A model generated the notes under the pieces. That model made no database searches and was not told the origin of the DNA. It saw only the letters and a program-made list of their open reading frames with translations. 27,500 nucleotides of DNA, taken from Adiantum capillus-veneris. Lineage: Eukaryota; Streptophyta; Polypodiopsida; Polypodiales; Pteridaceae. The translations under genes were made by a program, and so were the position numbers. This document shows positions 1 to 11,202 of this stretch, piece after piece; positions within the stretch are counted from its first letter, which is position 1, and each line of letters starts with the position of its first letter. Where the stretch lies: the NCBI GenBank assembly GCA_014529385.2, contig CM043950.1:72478435-72505934 (forward strand), in the 5' to 3' direction.

Positions 1-913
1 CATGAATTTCCATCTTATATTAATTCCAATAAGTAGAGAGTCTAACAAACCATACCAACAAATTTGACAATCATTGTTTCCTAGCGCTCTGTTGTACCAA
101 CTTTTTATTTTCTAATTTACAACGAATGGTCATGTTTTGAGGGATAAATCAGATGTTTTGTTCAGTGTTTTTCTAAAGATGGATTTTGTATTGAATTTAT
201 ATGGTCAAATATGCAATGTATGCATAACTTAAATGACACTATTAATACGTGCAATGTTTATGGCAAGTATATAATCCTATCAAATTCTCATAATGCATTG
301 GTTCCATCAAGTTGTCATGACCAACTTTATGGCCATTCTTCACTTGAATTTGAACTCCGTTACATGTTTCCATAGCATATGTACATGGTAGTTACTACAC
401 TTGGCTTACTTTGCTAACCAATTTTAGTTCTAAAAGTAGCCAAGAGTGCTCTAAGGTTATCTAGTGCACTCTTATAATTTTTTGATCATTTTTTTTTCTC
501 TTTATTTTAAGGCTAACTTTAATATAAATTCTTAACGTAAAGATGGTATGAATTAAGCAAGATCTTGAATACCTATGATATATACATGTAGTAATGAGCT
601 ATCTACCTTAATTATCTTATAGCTAATTAAATTACCCTAGTAATTTTTCTATCTAGTCTGCATATAAAAAAAGAGGAAATTTTACAAAAAATAATTAGAA
701 AAAGGAGGAACTCATGCTCCTCATAATTATCTCTAGTTATTCCAATAGATAATCACCATATTGAAATTAATCATAATTTATTTTAGCTACTTTTCTAAAT
801 TTAAACCTAGTTTTAGCATTGTTTCAGCTCAAAGTATTTGAACATAAATAGTAAAGAAGCTAAAATATTTTTCCAAAAATTTTGAACTTTTCTAAGGTTA
901 AAATATACCTTTG
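1..913. other. AT-rich DNA without recognisable gene
   Basis: No open frame of useful length, no RNA gene and no recognised transposon domain were seen on either strand. The only small structure noted is an 8-bp inverted repeat (AAGAGTGC at 442-449, GCACTCTT at 466-473), too short to assign to a transposon family. Confidence 0.5.
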
Positions 914-1100
914 ATTACAAAATTTTCATTTTGATTGACTATTTGAGCTACTAATAGAGTTTTCTATTTATTACGACAACATAACTTTATTAACGACCTT
1001 CCCAACATTACAAAATTTAGATTTTGATTGACTATTTTAGTTATTAATAGAAGTTTCTATTTATTATGACAACATAACTTTATTAAAGACCTTCCCAACA
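914..1100. repeat. 93-bp tandem duplication
   Basis: Two adjacent copies (914-1006 and 1007-1099) align at a constant offset of 93 bp. Both contain ATTTTGATTGACTATTT, a TTTCTATTTATTA block and CAACATAACTTTATTAA followed by GACCTTCCCAACAT. There are scattered substitutions and one or two compensating single-base differences, so the duplication is not very recent. No coding potential is seen in it. Confidence 0.85.
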
Positions 1101-2359
1101 TCCTAAAGGTTGGGGGAAATAAAATAATTTCAAATTATCTAAAAAGTATTTTCTCTCTATTTTAGTAGCCCCAAAGCTAGATGTATGACTAAAAATTGGA
1201 TGCATGTCTCTTAATCATGCAATAGAGAGCACCATTTTAACTTTACTTTTTAAAGTTAATCTTTAGTCTAGTTAATTTGTACTAACGAAAACTAATTTCA
1301 TAATGTATTTCTTAAAATGCAATTGCGTACATTACATAATTGATAATTTAATAGTTCATTACAGCTAATGAGAGGGTAGTTATCATTTGTAATCATCCAA
1401 TTAGGGACCATGTATTTAAGATTAAACATGGATAATCAACTAAACATGAGATAGGATGATTAATCTTGTTTAAGCAATAAGGTGTGTAATTCAATAAAGA
1501 TTCTAACCAAAAGAGAGACTTAGCAAAGTTGCATAGAGTTTCCATTGAAATTTTTTCATAATGACACTTGATTACCTCATGACTCCACATGAGGTATTGA
1601 TCTCAAAGTGGTTTGTGGAGGCCTTTCTCTTGGGAGAAATATACATCTCAAGTGTGGTAGAATATGGCCAACACCATGTGTATGTGACCTTTTTATAAGT
1701 TTTACCAAGCAAAGGGCCTATTAGAAGATGCCCCTTATTGCAAGAGCAAGCCCCTTACTTCATATCTTGCCCTAGCATGCTATTTTAAGTCCGGTGAAGT
1801 CCTATATGCCGCCTACTACTTTTACAATGCTTGTTTATGGTCATGACTATCAAATATGGTTTTGATAGTTTTTCCCCTGATCCTTTTTGCCCAATTTTAT
1901 GGTTTTCGATGTTTCCTAACCTAATCCTAAGTATTGAAATGAATCATATGAGCAAAAACCAACAAATGGTGCAAAATTGGAAACAAAATAGGAATATGGA
2001 ACAATACCTTCAAAACATTGAACATATGCAAAATGAAATGCTTGCATATCTCACTCACAACTTCCAATACCTCTCAAGAATAACATTTTCTTCATTTTTG
2101 CCAATAGGAGTGCATGCTTATAAACTTATATAGTTTCCAATTGATCTGTAAAGCTTAAGATTCTATCAAGGTTTCAATCTCGGTTTTAAGGGTCTTGATT
2201 TGTCTAATTTCAAAGTAGAAAACTTTTGTGCAAAGAAATGGTTAGCTTAAGATTCAAAAAAATATCATAATCTATCTAGTTTGGAGTTTCCTTGAGCCAT
2301 GGTAATGGTCAAGCTAGCATCGCTACTACTTTCGATCATGTTTTGGACCCAGTGGTTGT
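1101..2359. other. AT-rich DNA, no supported gene
   Basis: The longest plus-strand frame (1831-2133, 100 codons) has a hydrophobic first third and a Gln/Asn/Met-rich middle. It matches no domain I recognise, has no recognisable promoter and looks like chance. The rest has no detectable genes or terminal repeats. Confidence 0.45.
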
Positions 2360-2648
2360 GATGTATGCAAATCCTATCTACAAACTTTGTACTTTCTTTT
2401 ATTCATTAAAAAATGTATAGTCAAGAATTACGTCCATGAGCTTTCAAATTATAAATGTTTATTATTCTAATGTGATTTTTACCCCCACATTTTCCCAAGT
2501 TTGATGAATGTAAATCCCATCTACAAACTTTGTACTTTCTTTTATTCATTCAAAAATGTATAGTCAAGAATTACGTCCATGAGCTTTCAAATTATAAATG
2601 TTTATTACTCTAATGTGATTTTTACCCCCACATTTTCCCAAGTTTGAT
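2360..2648. repeat. 143-bp tandem duplication
   Basis: Copies at 2360-2502 and 2503-2645 (similarity runs on to 2648) align at a constant 143-bp offset with only a handful of substitutions, for example TATGC/AATGT, CCTAT/CCCAT and TTATT/TTACT. Both carry CTACAAACTTTGTACTTTC and CCCCCACATTTTCCCAAG. The high identity suggests a fairly recent unequal exchange or replication slippage. It lies about 70 bp left of a long TC microsatellite. Confidence 0.95.
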
Positions 2649-2715
2649 TCAAAACCATTGTTGATGTTTGTGTCGTCTCTTTTAATGCTACTTCCATTCA
2701 TATTTCTCTCTATCT

Positions 2716-2718
<3 letters not shown>

Positions 2719-2784
<66 letters not shown>
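2719..2784. repeat. (TC)33 microsatellite
   Basis: An uninterrupted TC dinucleotide run of 66 bases. It produces artificial Arg-Glu and Leu-Ser repeat frames on the two strands, which should not be taken as genes. A pure run of this length is expected to be highly length-polymorphic. Confidence 0.99.
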
Positions 2785-2787
<3 letters not shown>

Positions 2788-3264
2788 TGGAGAAGCAGTT
2801 CAATGTGAAATATAGCTACATGTTTGCAAGTGAAAGATCTCCCCTTTCATGTAATTTTCTCAAGATATTGTATAGCATTGAGTACATCCACGTGTGTTTT
2901 GTTTTTTATTGTAGCACATGTTTTGCACATCTAAATCAAGTTAAAAATATAGAAGTAGATAGAGCATACTGAGATGCCTCAACAAATTGAGATGCCAAAA
3001 AATAGTTATGGTGTGTCCTATCATTGTAGCAAGTTTGAGTTCATTCATAGTACTATAGCTATCAATGACAATCACTTGAGGCTTGCAAGAAAGTAGAGTG
3101 GATTTTGGTGTTTGACACACAAATGTGATTAGGAGTTTGCATGAGTAAGATAGATTGTATTTTTTAAGGTTATCTACCTCTTGCAACCTTCATGCAAGCA
3201 CTAGGTGGGTCCACTACATCCTACAAATTTACGTTTTATGTGTTTGTGGCTATCGCTTTCCTAC
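2785..3264. other. Spacer between microsatellite and plus-oriented LTR
   Basis: No supported feature. Short frames on both strands match nothing recognised. The last bases before the LTR (CTTTCCTAC) do not form a polypurine tract, so this stretch does not look like the end of an element body. Confidence 0.4.
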
Positions 3265-5015
3265 TGATAGACGTTTTTCGGCTTTTCGTAATTGCCATAG
3301 TGAGTTAACCCACCCTACCAAAATCATCCAAACACTGTGGCTATCCCTACCATTTCACTGTATATAGGTGTGTGTGAGTTAGGAGACTTTTCCCATATCT
3401 TCTTAAAAACCCTTAATTAGCTAGTCACTGGGCTAGTTGAGCCAAAAAAATAAAAAATATAAGTATATTATGACCCATTTGTGTGTAAATATTTCATTGT
3501 ATATAGGGCCTAAATAAAAGGATTTTTCATAATTATTTTGGTATTTATTTAAATATTTCTACCTATGGTGTGTTATTTATGCTATGTACATTGATTCACC
3601 ATTACCATATTTTTTCTTACCATTTTTCCTACTCTTATTCCATATAAAAATAATTTCATCCAAGCTTCTCTTATTTTTGGTGTAACTCCATCCCAACAAA
3701 AATCCAAAAAAACTAGGTTTATTTATGTGTATATTTTTTCACTATTGTGATTGTTCCTTCCTACATCTATTCTCTTTTACTCTCATAAATTAGAACACCA
3801 AAAATATTCATCTTTTTATGGTAGACTTATAATGAGAGAGATTTAATTTGACTCCTTCATATTTTTTCCACCTATATTATTTATATTTGACATGTACATA
3901 TTTTTTAGACCCCTCAATATTTGATTTTCTTAGTTGTACTATTCATTTATAGCATGATCTCAACAATATCTTCAATTATAGACCTACCAAATAAGATCAA
4001 GGGTATGTGGAATGCATGCATGCACCATGGGGAGCTCACTCTTGGAGGTATTCAAAAGAATCATCCAAAGAAGAACCTCATAAGGACCTTGTGCAATGGA
4101 AAAAACAGTCGGTTTTGCTGAATTTTTAAAGATCACATGCTCCTTGAATTGGAAAAGGTGATACAAACAAAAATTGTAGCTCATTAGCTGAAATTTCACC
4201 TCAAATTTTTTCATATTTTTTTGAGCTACGAGCTGTGAGCTATGATTTTATTGGTGGATCCCTGTTTGCCCATGCTATGCAACCACACTCTCTCTTCCAC
4301 TTTATCATTTTCCTCTTTCACACACACTCCTCCCTCTCCTTCCCACTCCCAAACCTGCAACTCCCATGTCCTAATTCACCCTCTTCACCATTGCCACATC
4401 TCTCACACCTCCATAGTCTTCATCCTCCATTTCTACACCCTATGTGTCCCCCTTTCTCTCTACATATATGTCCATATTACCATACTCTCTTCAGCTTTGT
4501 AAAGAAATTCAAAAAATCAGCAAAAATCCAAGGATAACCTCTGCAAATGAAGGCTTTTATCATGAATTTTCCAAGGTTTGAAGATAACATAGCTTCATCG
4601 ACACGTGCTACTTCGCCATGTTGACCGCTTCTTCTATCGGTGCTGTAAAGAGATGAATGTCAACTTCTCCAAGCTTCAACCTTTCTTTACAAGCTTATCC
4701 CTTCTCTAACTTTTCTCATCATATATCTCACCATTTGGTGAATGATTTTGTAAATATTTTTTAATGATAATTACTAACTACTAACCACTAACCTTATTGT
4801 AAAATGCACCCTCTACTAGAGTAGGCCCTCCCAAATTATTCACTCAATCCCTCTGTCCTTGCATCCTCAATAATTCTCTTCCCTTGAGTCCACATCCATG
4901 TGACTCAAAGGACAAGAGAGACCCACCCTCATTAAAAAAAATAAAAATATGCATAATCCTTTATTCCTTCAAATAAACTTGATTAGGCCTAATCCAAATC
5001 GGGGCTTCTAAAACC

Positions 5016-5023
5016 TATAAATA
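5016..5023 (+). promoter_or_regulatory. TATA box of the plus-oriented LTR
   Basis: TATAAATA in the context AAACCTATAAATAGAGCCC, about 1.75 kb from the LTR start. The same element in the same position (CCTATAAATAGGCC) is present in the inverted partner LTR, so it is probably its ancestral Pol II promoter. Transcription today is not implied. Confidence 0.7.
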
Positions 5024-5798
5024 GAGCCCTTCTCTCCCTTGTAAATCATCACATGATCACACTACACCACACCATTCTCAACACATAACACACCACTCTT
5101 CAAGACTAGTTGTGTAGAGTGTGTGCATTGTGAGTGCTCTATTCCATCACTACACATAGGTGCATGGAGAAGCTTGAAGTTAATTATGCCATCTAGAGGA
5201 GTGGAGTGATACTATACTCTGCAATCACACTTGTAGCCTACTCTTGTCCATAAATAAGATTCATAGTTTTGGGTGCAGCTGTATGCTGCAACTATGACTC
5301 TTCTCTCCAAATTGACTTGATAAGTTGGCTCATCAGGTGGTTGAAGGTATATTGTCCTTGAAGTTTGTTATGCCATTTTATGCTTGGTGGTTTGAGGGCT
5401 TGTTGAATTGTTTTCCTAAAAGGTAAATTGTAAGAGGGTGCTCGGTGAGAGGGCTCCCGTGACCCTAAGACAATTTGTGTATTGGCAACAAGGTCAAGTT
5501 TTGTGTTGTCTCTCTATTTCTCATTGAGCTTTGTGTGCATCTAGTCTTTAAGGCTAAGATTGAGTTGCTCAAGTTGATTTGTGCTCTTTACCTCTCTCTG
5601 GCGTGGTGAATGTTTGTGTTTGGTGTGTGTGGCTATCTTGCATTCCCCTCTCTTTGTGCGTTTGAGTACAAGGAAATATCACGTGCGTCCTAGTTCACAT
5701 CTACAACTAGGTGATTCCCTTTTCTTGTTTGGTTTCTGGCTGTGGGTTGTTGTTGTCTCTGATTGTGCTTGCCCGAGCCCCAATTGAGCAGCACGGGA

Positions 5799-5820
5799 GC
5801 CTCTAAGGGTGTTTAGAGGC
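5799..5820. repeat. Hairpin-forming inverted repeat
   Basis: GCCTCTAA (5799-5806) pairs perfectly with TTAGAGGC (5813-5820) around a 6-base loop, in a locally GC-richer stretch near the presumed right end of the plus-oriented LTR. It could be an RNA hairpin of the LTR transcript; no function can be assigned. Confidence 0.5.
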
Positions 5821-5930
5821 CGCTCTTCTTGTTGCCCGCCCTGGACCGCCTCACTACCATGGATATGGTGAGACTAATAGGCCCGGCCGACACTGCTACT
5901 AGGGACGAGACTAGAGAAAACCCAATGAGA

Positions 5931-7064
5931 TCACAAGTAAAATCCATTTACTTCCTCTATTTTTATCTAGAGTAATTGTATTTTTGATTAAGCATGGTTA
6001 GGGCGTAGCAGCTCTCCGACTATGTAGGGTACTTGAGAGTTAGGAGCCTTGCTAGGGACCTTAGTAGTTATACTTTAATTAGGAAAAGGGTTGGTGGATA
6101 ATCCTTGATACTAGAGATGAGTTGGTAAGGATAATGCCAAGTTAGAATGATAAAATTTGAAGACATTTGCTTCTATATCATCCTAGAAACGTTTTGAGTT
6201 ACAATAGGAGAACGGTAAATAAACAATAGTCAAGGTTGTATGTGCGCTTGAATTAGACCAAATTCTTGCGAGTAATATCACACCTATTTTGTTTTTAGAA
6301 GTTTGCACTCCAACTCCACATTGAAGTTGACTAAATCACTACAAATAGTACTAGGAATAAGGACATGTGAAAAAGTTGCAAGTTGGAACTCAAAGGCCAC
6401 CTTGGGAAATAGGTGCACCTATTTTTCTATGCACCAATTGCACTCTTGTACAGATCACTTCACACAAATATATTCTGTACATTGTTAGTAGCACATACGT
6501 ACATGTGAAAAAGTGGGGATAGGGCTCCAAATATCACTAGAAAAAATAGGCAAATCTATTCATTATGAAGAGTATGGGGTCTAAGAGGGCCATTTTATTC
6601 TCCATGATTTTATTGAGGTGATTATAATTTTTACAAATAGGCGCATGCCATGTGTGGAAGAATATTGGGTGTGTAAGAATGGTAAAAGGATGTTCCCCCG
6701 CAAAAAGAAGATAAGGTTTTAATTTTATTTTTTTTGCCTTCCATAACTCCTACATATGATCTCTGATTTGAAAAGAGATTATAGATCTACAATCTACACA
6801 TCGATCTCTTTCTATAAATATGCTACATTATATGATTTTACTCACTAGATTTTAAATTTCAGTTCGGGGGAAATTTGAATGAAAATAAACTAGTCGTTTT
6901 GCTTGTTTGATTTTAAAAGCTATCTTTTGATTTCTTTCTTAACACTAAAGCTTTGACTCCCTTAAACTACTAAATAAAGAGGCCCTTCTAGGCCCTATGC
7001 TCTTCCTAATATTTGAGTACATCCCTTTGGGACCCAAATAACACTTTGGAGAACATGACACAAT
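5931..7064. other. Unrecognised AT-rich spacer
   Basis: Between the plus-oriented LTR and the copia remnant. Only short open frames are present, and no transposon protein motif, RNA gene or tandem repeat was recognised. Confidence 0.4.
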
Positions 7065-7208
7065 TGTAGGAATTAAATGGACCATAATAATAAAATGTGT
7101 AGGCACGGGGGGGGGGGGGGGGGGGGAACCTTCTTGTGAGGGAGAAAATGCCTCGATGGTACTAAGTGTGTTCACACACATCACTATCACATGTATATGA
7201 TGGTAACA
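7065..7208 (-). repeat. 3' LTR of the copia remnant, shortened
   Basis: It runs on the minus strand from TGTTACCATC (7208), directly after the purine tract, to CCTACA (7065). It is about 144 bp against about 241 bp for the 5' LTR. The missing part of U5 coincides with the homopolymer run at 7107-7126, suggesting deletion or slippage there. Confidence 0.7.
7107..7126 (+). repeat. Homopolymer run of 20 G
   Basis: Twenty consecutive G bases (C on the strand of the copia element). The paired 5' LTR has no such run: at the equivalent place it has a T-rich stretch. The run sits at the length discontinuity between the two LTRs. Confidence 0.95.
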
Positions 7209-7217
7209 AATCCCCTT
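7209..7217 (-). promoter_or_regulatory. Copia polypurine tract
   Basis: On the minus strand the bases before the 3' LTR read AAAGGGGATT|TGTTACC. This is the purine-rich primer for plus-strand DNA synthesis expected directly upstream of a copia 3' LTR. It helps fix the LTR boundary. Confidence 0.6.
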
Positions 7218-7304
7218 TGGGAGTGATGTGGTGTTTGAGAGATGGCACCTAGAGTATAGGGAAGTTCCATGCCCTGAGGACATTATCAGTACACAAAGGA
7301 GAGT

Positions 7305-7680
7305 AATAACAAGTGTTTGTGGAAAGCTTCAAATTTCTTATGAGACAATCCCTTTGTGAAAATATCTGCAATGTTGTCCTGTGTTGGATCAAAGCCAAGC
7401 TGATATCCCTTGTTGAGAGCCTCTCCCTGACATAGTGGTAATGCACCTCAATGCGCTTTGTGCGAGCATGAAAAATTGGGTTCCTTGCAACTACAAATGC
7501 TCTCTGGCGGTAAGTGTAGATAGAGTTGCCAGTGTCTTGTCCAACACCCAAATCAGTCATAAGGCATCTGAGCCATACACAGTCAACCATAGCTGTGAAG
7601 ACTTCCTTGTAATTAGCCTCACAGCTGGAAGGGGCCACAATAGGTTGCCTCTTGATCAACCATGATATGCACAATATTGA
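7305..7680 (-). pseudogene. Ty1/copia RNase H fragment
   Basis: The minus-strand translation contains the copia RNase H signature: SW-x2-KRQP followed by SSCEANY (family consensus SSTEAEY, so the catalytic Glu is kept) and VWLRCLMTDLG. Next comes NPIFHARTKRIEVHYHYVRE, which is the conserved C-terminal block of this domain. The IYCDN motif that supplies a catalytic Asp reads IYTYR, so that residue is lost. About 100 codons in, the frame shifts: the usual TQDNIADIFTKGLS end of Pol continues in another frame, down to about 7310. Upstream RT and integrase are missing. RNase H normally degrades the RNA strand of the cDNA hybrid; this copy cannot be functional. Confidence 0.9.
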
Positions 7681-7837
7681 TTGTAGTGGAAACCAAGTTT
7701 GAAATGAGCCCGAATCAAAAGTTTGATCTTATTCAAAATATTTGTCAACCTGCGGATGCTTTCCAAAGCTCACAAAAATCAAAGAAAGTGATCAAGCGTG
7801 TGTTGGAGCTGATGGAAACTAAGCTCAAAAGATGCAG

Positions 7838-7854
7838 CCTACTATGATATCAAT
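7838..7854 (-). promoter_or_regulatory. Degenerate primer-binding site (initiator tRNA-Met type)
   Basis: The minus strand reads CCAACA|ATTGATATCATAGTAGG immediately after the 5' LTR. This matches the common copia arrangement ACA-ATTGGTATCAGAGC, complementary to the 3' end of initiator tRNA-Met, with a few transitions. It supports both the family call and the LTR boundary. Confidence 0.75.
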
Positions 7855-8095
7855 TGTTGGAATTAAAATTGCAAGAAAACACACACATCTTGGAGAAGCC
7901 AAAGGAGGCTCAAGGCACACAAATGAGAGTATATTACTTGGTGTGCAATGGAAAAATAAGATAGCCATAGAGTGATGGGCGGATATACAATGCACGAGGG
8001 AAAAAACCACCTAGTGAGGAAAAAAATGCTCCGACAGTCCTAACTGTGTTCACACACATCACTGCCACATGTAAATGGTAGCATAGTCCACAACA
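7855..8095 (-). repeat. 5' LTR of the copia remnant
   Basis: On the minus strand it runs from TGTTGTGGAC (8095) to TTCCAACA (7855), about 241 bp. It shares its central block and its 3' end with the element's other LTR and is followed directly by the primer-binding site. Confidence 0.75.
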
Positions 8096-8104
8096 AAATC
8101 TAAT

Positions 8105-8245
8105 AAAATAACTATTGAAACAGGGGTAATATGAAATTTTAATGACCAAAAGGAAACTTGATAGAAAAATGTAAAAATCAATAAAATTTATCGAAATCAG
8201 TAAAATAGGGGTAATATGAGATTCTAATAACCAAAAGACAATCCC
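8105..8245. repeat. Imperfect tandem repeat of about 85 bp
   Basis: The block AGGGGTAATATGA-ATTYTAAT-ACCAAAAG occurs at about 8122 and again at about 8207, an 85-bp offset, with moderate divergence between copies. It sits just outside the copia 5' LTR. Confidence 0.65.
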
Positions 8246-11167
8246 TTTCTCCAATGGAATCCTAATAGTGTGTAATAACCTAGGACATTATCAAAGGGAC
8301 AAAATGTCAATTTTCATGCAACCCAAAATAGGCACGCCTATTTTGGATTCTTACTTGAGAAGACCTTCTTTATTTTTTGAGTTGACCCACACGTTTTAAT
8401 CACATTGAGAGTCTATTGAGAAATTTTGAAGTAATTTGGAACTATATTTTGAGAAAAAAAAACCAATTACAATTTGAAACCCATTAGAGAAAAACACAAT
8501 CTAGTGGTCAACCCAAGTCACCTATCCGATTCTCACACACAAGCCCAATATATCATTGTGGCGATCGATTAAACAAAATGAGTGGAAGCCAAGGTCACGT
8601 GAAAAAATGATGCATGTACCCGAACATAATTCTTAAATAATAATCACCTCTTCACTTGCTATGGACTGCCAATAGAAACATTCAGTGATCAAGACACATA
8701 TTTTGTAAATGAAGTAATTGAAAACCTATTGAATAGATTCATGATATTTCATAACAACTCAGATCCATACACCCCCTAATGGAAATTCTGAACATACTAA
8801 CAAAATATTGAGCTCAATTATCACAAAAACTACTAGTATGATATGGATTGATTGGGAAACACGATTACATTATGCATTATGGGCATACATAGTGGCTTAC
8901 AAAACTACTTTGAAGTCAATGTTGTTCAAATATAGTTTCTAAATTGGATTCCATCCTTTAAACGGAATTTTTAATTCCCAAATTTTGGGTATCCTAGACA
9001 CTTACATGGAGTGTCTATGAACTATCAACCAAAATAGATAAATTGGAAGAGTTGAATGAGCAATGACAGATAACTATTGCTCACATATATGCACTAAAAC
9101 AAAAACAAAAAAATCTTTTTGTCTCCAAAATGTAGACCAAAGATTTCAAAACTAGGGTTCAAGTTTTTGTAAGCTCACTAAAATAACATGTACCAAATTT
9201 GAGAAAATAGAATGGCACATTTATCAGTGAAAAGATATCTCCTAGTAGTGGCCAAATGCAACTTGCTACTCTTTAATGAAACAGTAATGGATAATTGGAT
9301 CAATGGTGGCCATTTAACAAAGTACCACTTGCGATTGACTAACAAGATGCTCAAAAATTTGCATATTGCTAAGGAACAAAAACTCAAGAAGCAAAAAACC
9401 TAGGATCAAGACCAAGAAGAAACACAGCCTAGGATTCTCAATTGCAATTGCAACAAAATCCAATCCTAATGGAGACTGTTATTGCTTGATTCCATACAAG
9501 ATTGCATGAATGCTTCAATCTAGGTTGTCTCTTTTATAGGTCATTGTGACTGGGCACTAGTGGATATAGTGGCTCGGGGTAAATGCGGTGCAATACACCA
9601 CTCACTTTTAAATGGCTAGTAGTGCACAGGCCTCACCAAATGGGCCTTTGCATTGCTAACCATTCTCTTTTCTATACACTCAGCAAAGTGTATCTTGATG
9701 TTATAGTGCATGGCATTCCTTATCGCCATTCGTTTTATGTCCTACCAAACCACAAGCTAGTAGACAAGATAAGCCTTGGCACCCCTTGGATTCAAACTTA
9801 TAACGTGATTCCAAACTGAGATCACAAATTTTGTCGGTGAACACACACACTGAGCAAATGTCCTTTTTCCCAAATGATTTTCCTTACAAAAGAAATATTC
9901 AAAGAGCAACAACACTATTAGAAAAACCACAACTACTAGCTGAACAATACATGTAAACATCGTGGTAAGTTTGGATACCAAAAAAACTTGTTCAAAACAA
10001 CTCTCAATACATTTTAATACACAAAAAACACACCACCCAATCCTCACCAATCCCACTGCAACAATAAAGCAGTCTTGTCAGAGGACAAGATTGTTTTGGC
10101 AAAGAAATCATACTTATATTGCTAGTTATCATATTGTTAAAGAACAAAATCAAACTATTCCACCAACCACCACTGCTGTACCACTGACTATCCGCAACAA
10201 CAATTTTTACCATAGCCCAAAATCTCTTATTTGGTAAGAAAACCTTGCTAGCAAACAACATGAGCATATTTATTAAGACATTCCCGTTCCATCGCATGGT
10301 GGTTTGATTTACATTGATATCCATTGCATGGAAGAGCCATGGAGGGCTACACATAGACACAATTTCTTAACCCATGCATGCTACCACCCTAGCAATTAAC
10401 TATCATCCAGACGGACTCCCTTTAGGAGAGGGATGAAAAACACATACCAACTCAATATGATAATCATATGATAACTATGAGCATCACTTTTTAACGTAAT
10501 TTCTAATTTTTTGTCATTTGTGTGTGAATGTTTTGTGCAAATATATATGTCTATAGTATCAGTTAATAATAAGAATAAGAAATAAAAGTTGAATTTAAGA
10601 CCTAATCAAGTGTATGCATGTAGAAATGCACATGAACATTTAAATATAAACACACTTTTGCTAATAATGGCCATAAAGAGTGTACCCAGACATCCCAAGG
10701 TTAATAACCCATTGAGTAAGCTTTTAGGGGTATGGATGTTTCATTAAGTAATTGAAGGGGTGAGTTCTTACTAGCCCAAACTTCTCAAAGGGCCATGTAT
10801 AGAAAGTTCCATCTAGTGTAGACAAGTACAATATTCTAGGCCAGATGGTAATATCATCTTATATAGTGTAGGAATAAGTTCCACCAGGAGCATATAGGAA
10901 AGATATTCTAGGCTAAAGTTAAGATACACAAGAATATATTGGTGTGATTAAACCAAGTCAAACCGACACCCACACTCTGCTTAAGCCAAGCTATTTTAGG
11001 AAGTATAATAGCCCTAAAGAAGAGCTACAACACTCATCAATTGCACTTAAACTATTCCAAGATATAGGCTCAAGATAGACTCCATAAGAAAAATAATTAG
11101 ATATATCAATAGCTCAAGAGTAAGTGTGTAGCTGGGTGAGCCATTCATAGCCAAATAGAGTGCCAAA
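8246..11167. other. AT-rich DNA, no supported gene
   Basis: Several frames of 60-118 codons exist here on both strands (for example minus 10360-10004, plus 9583-9819). None shows a recognisable domain, and they overlap each other on opposite strands, which is typical of chance frames. The one possible regulatory site is a minus-strand TATA-like sequence near 9535. A degraded, unrecognised transposon is possible. Confidence 0.4.
9531..9540 (-). promoter_or_regulatory. Possible TATA box of a decayed minus-oriented LTR
   Basis: The minus strand reads CCTATAAAAGAGACAACC, the same form as the TATA boxes of the LTRs elsewhere in this window. No terminal repeat or coding domain supports it, so it may be chance. 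Confidence 0.25.
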
Positions 11168-11202
11168 GTGTGTGTGTGTGTGTTTGTGTGTGTATGTGTG
11201 TG
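11168..11202. repeat. Interrupted (GT)n microsatellite
   Basis: GT repeat of about 35 bases with two interruptions (GTTT and GTAT). Confidence 0.9.

Larger units (their letters stand above)
3265..5930 (+). mobile_element. Plus-oriented Ty3-type LTR, probably solo; right end uncertain
   Basis: The start TGATAGACGTTTTTCGG corresponds to the start of the inverted LTR at 15602 (TGATACGTTG...). The next block (CCATAGTGAGTTAACCCACCC) is also shared, and similarity continues through U3 to a TATA box (TATAAATA, 5016-5023) and some 60 bases into R/U5. Shared blocks include the GGGCTAGTTGAGCC segment near 3430, a CACTCTTGGAGGT block near 4035, a CT-rich stretch at 4280-4490 and a CTAACCACTAACC block near 4785. 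Beyond about 5100 the homology fades, so the end is a guess based on changing sequence character. No polypurine tract lies to the left and no Ty3 coding domains follow on this strand, which favours a solo LTR. No target duplication was found. Confidence 0.65.
7065..8095 (-). mobile_element. Internally deleted Ty1/copia element
   Basis: On the minus strand the order is: 5' LTR (8095-7855), primer-binding site, about 160 bp of leader, the end of an RNase H domain, a purine-rich AAAGGGGAT tract, then a shortened 3' LTR (7208-7065). The two LTRs share a long central block (CTTAG/GTTAGG with GTGATGTGTGTGAACACA) and the same 3' end (TTAATTCCWACA). Gag, protease, integrase and RT are absent, so a deletion has joined the leader directly to RNase H. 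The flanking pentamers (ACAAT on the left, AAATC on the right) do not match, so the target duplication has eroded or the element is a recombinant. It would be non-autonomous. Confidence 0.8.

Noticed and set aside
442-473. 8-bp inverted repeat as a terminator or MITE
   Set aside because: The stem is short, with no target duplication and no similar copy nearby; such repeats are expected by chance at this length.
1831-2133. 100-codon plus-strand ORF
   Set aside because: No recognised domain, no promoter signal and unremarkable composition; probably chance in AT-rich DNA.
2564-2972. Arg-Glu repeat protein (minus) and Leu-Ser repeat protein (plus) frames
   Set aside because: Both are translations of the TC microsatellite at 2719-2784 plus unrelated flanks.
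4235-4537. Pro/Ser/His-rich 100-codon ORF
   Set aside because: Lies in the CT-rich part of an LTR U3; the composition comes from the C/T bias and the frame is not kept in the homologous LTR.
5931-7064. Body of a plus-oriented Ty3 element after the LTR at 3265
   Set aside because: No gag, protease, RT or integrase motif could be read on the plus strand here.
10004-10360. 118-codon minus-strand ORF
   Set aside because: No motif, overlaps other frames on both strands, and ends without any associated element.
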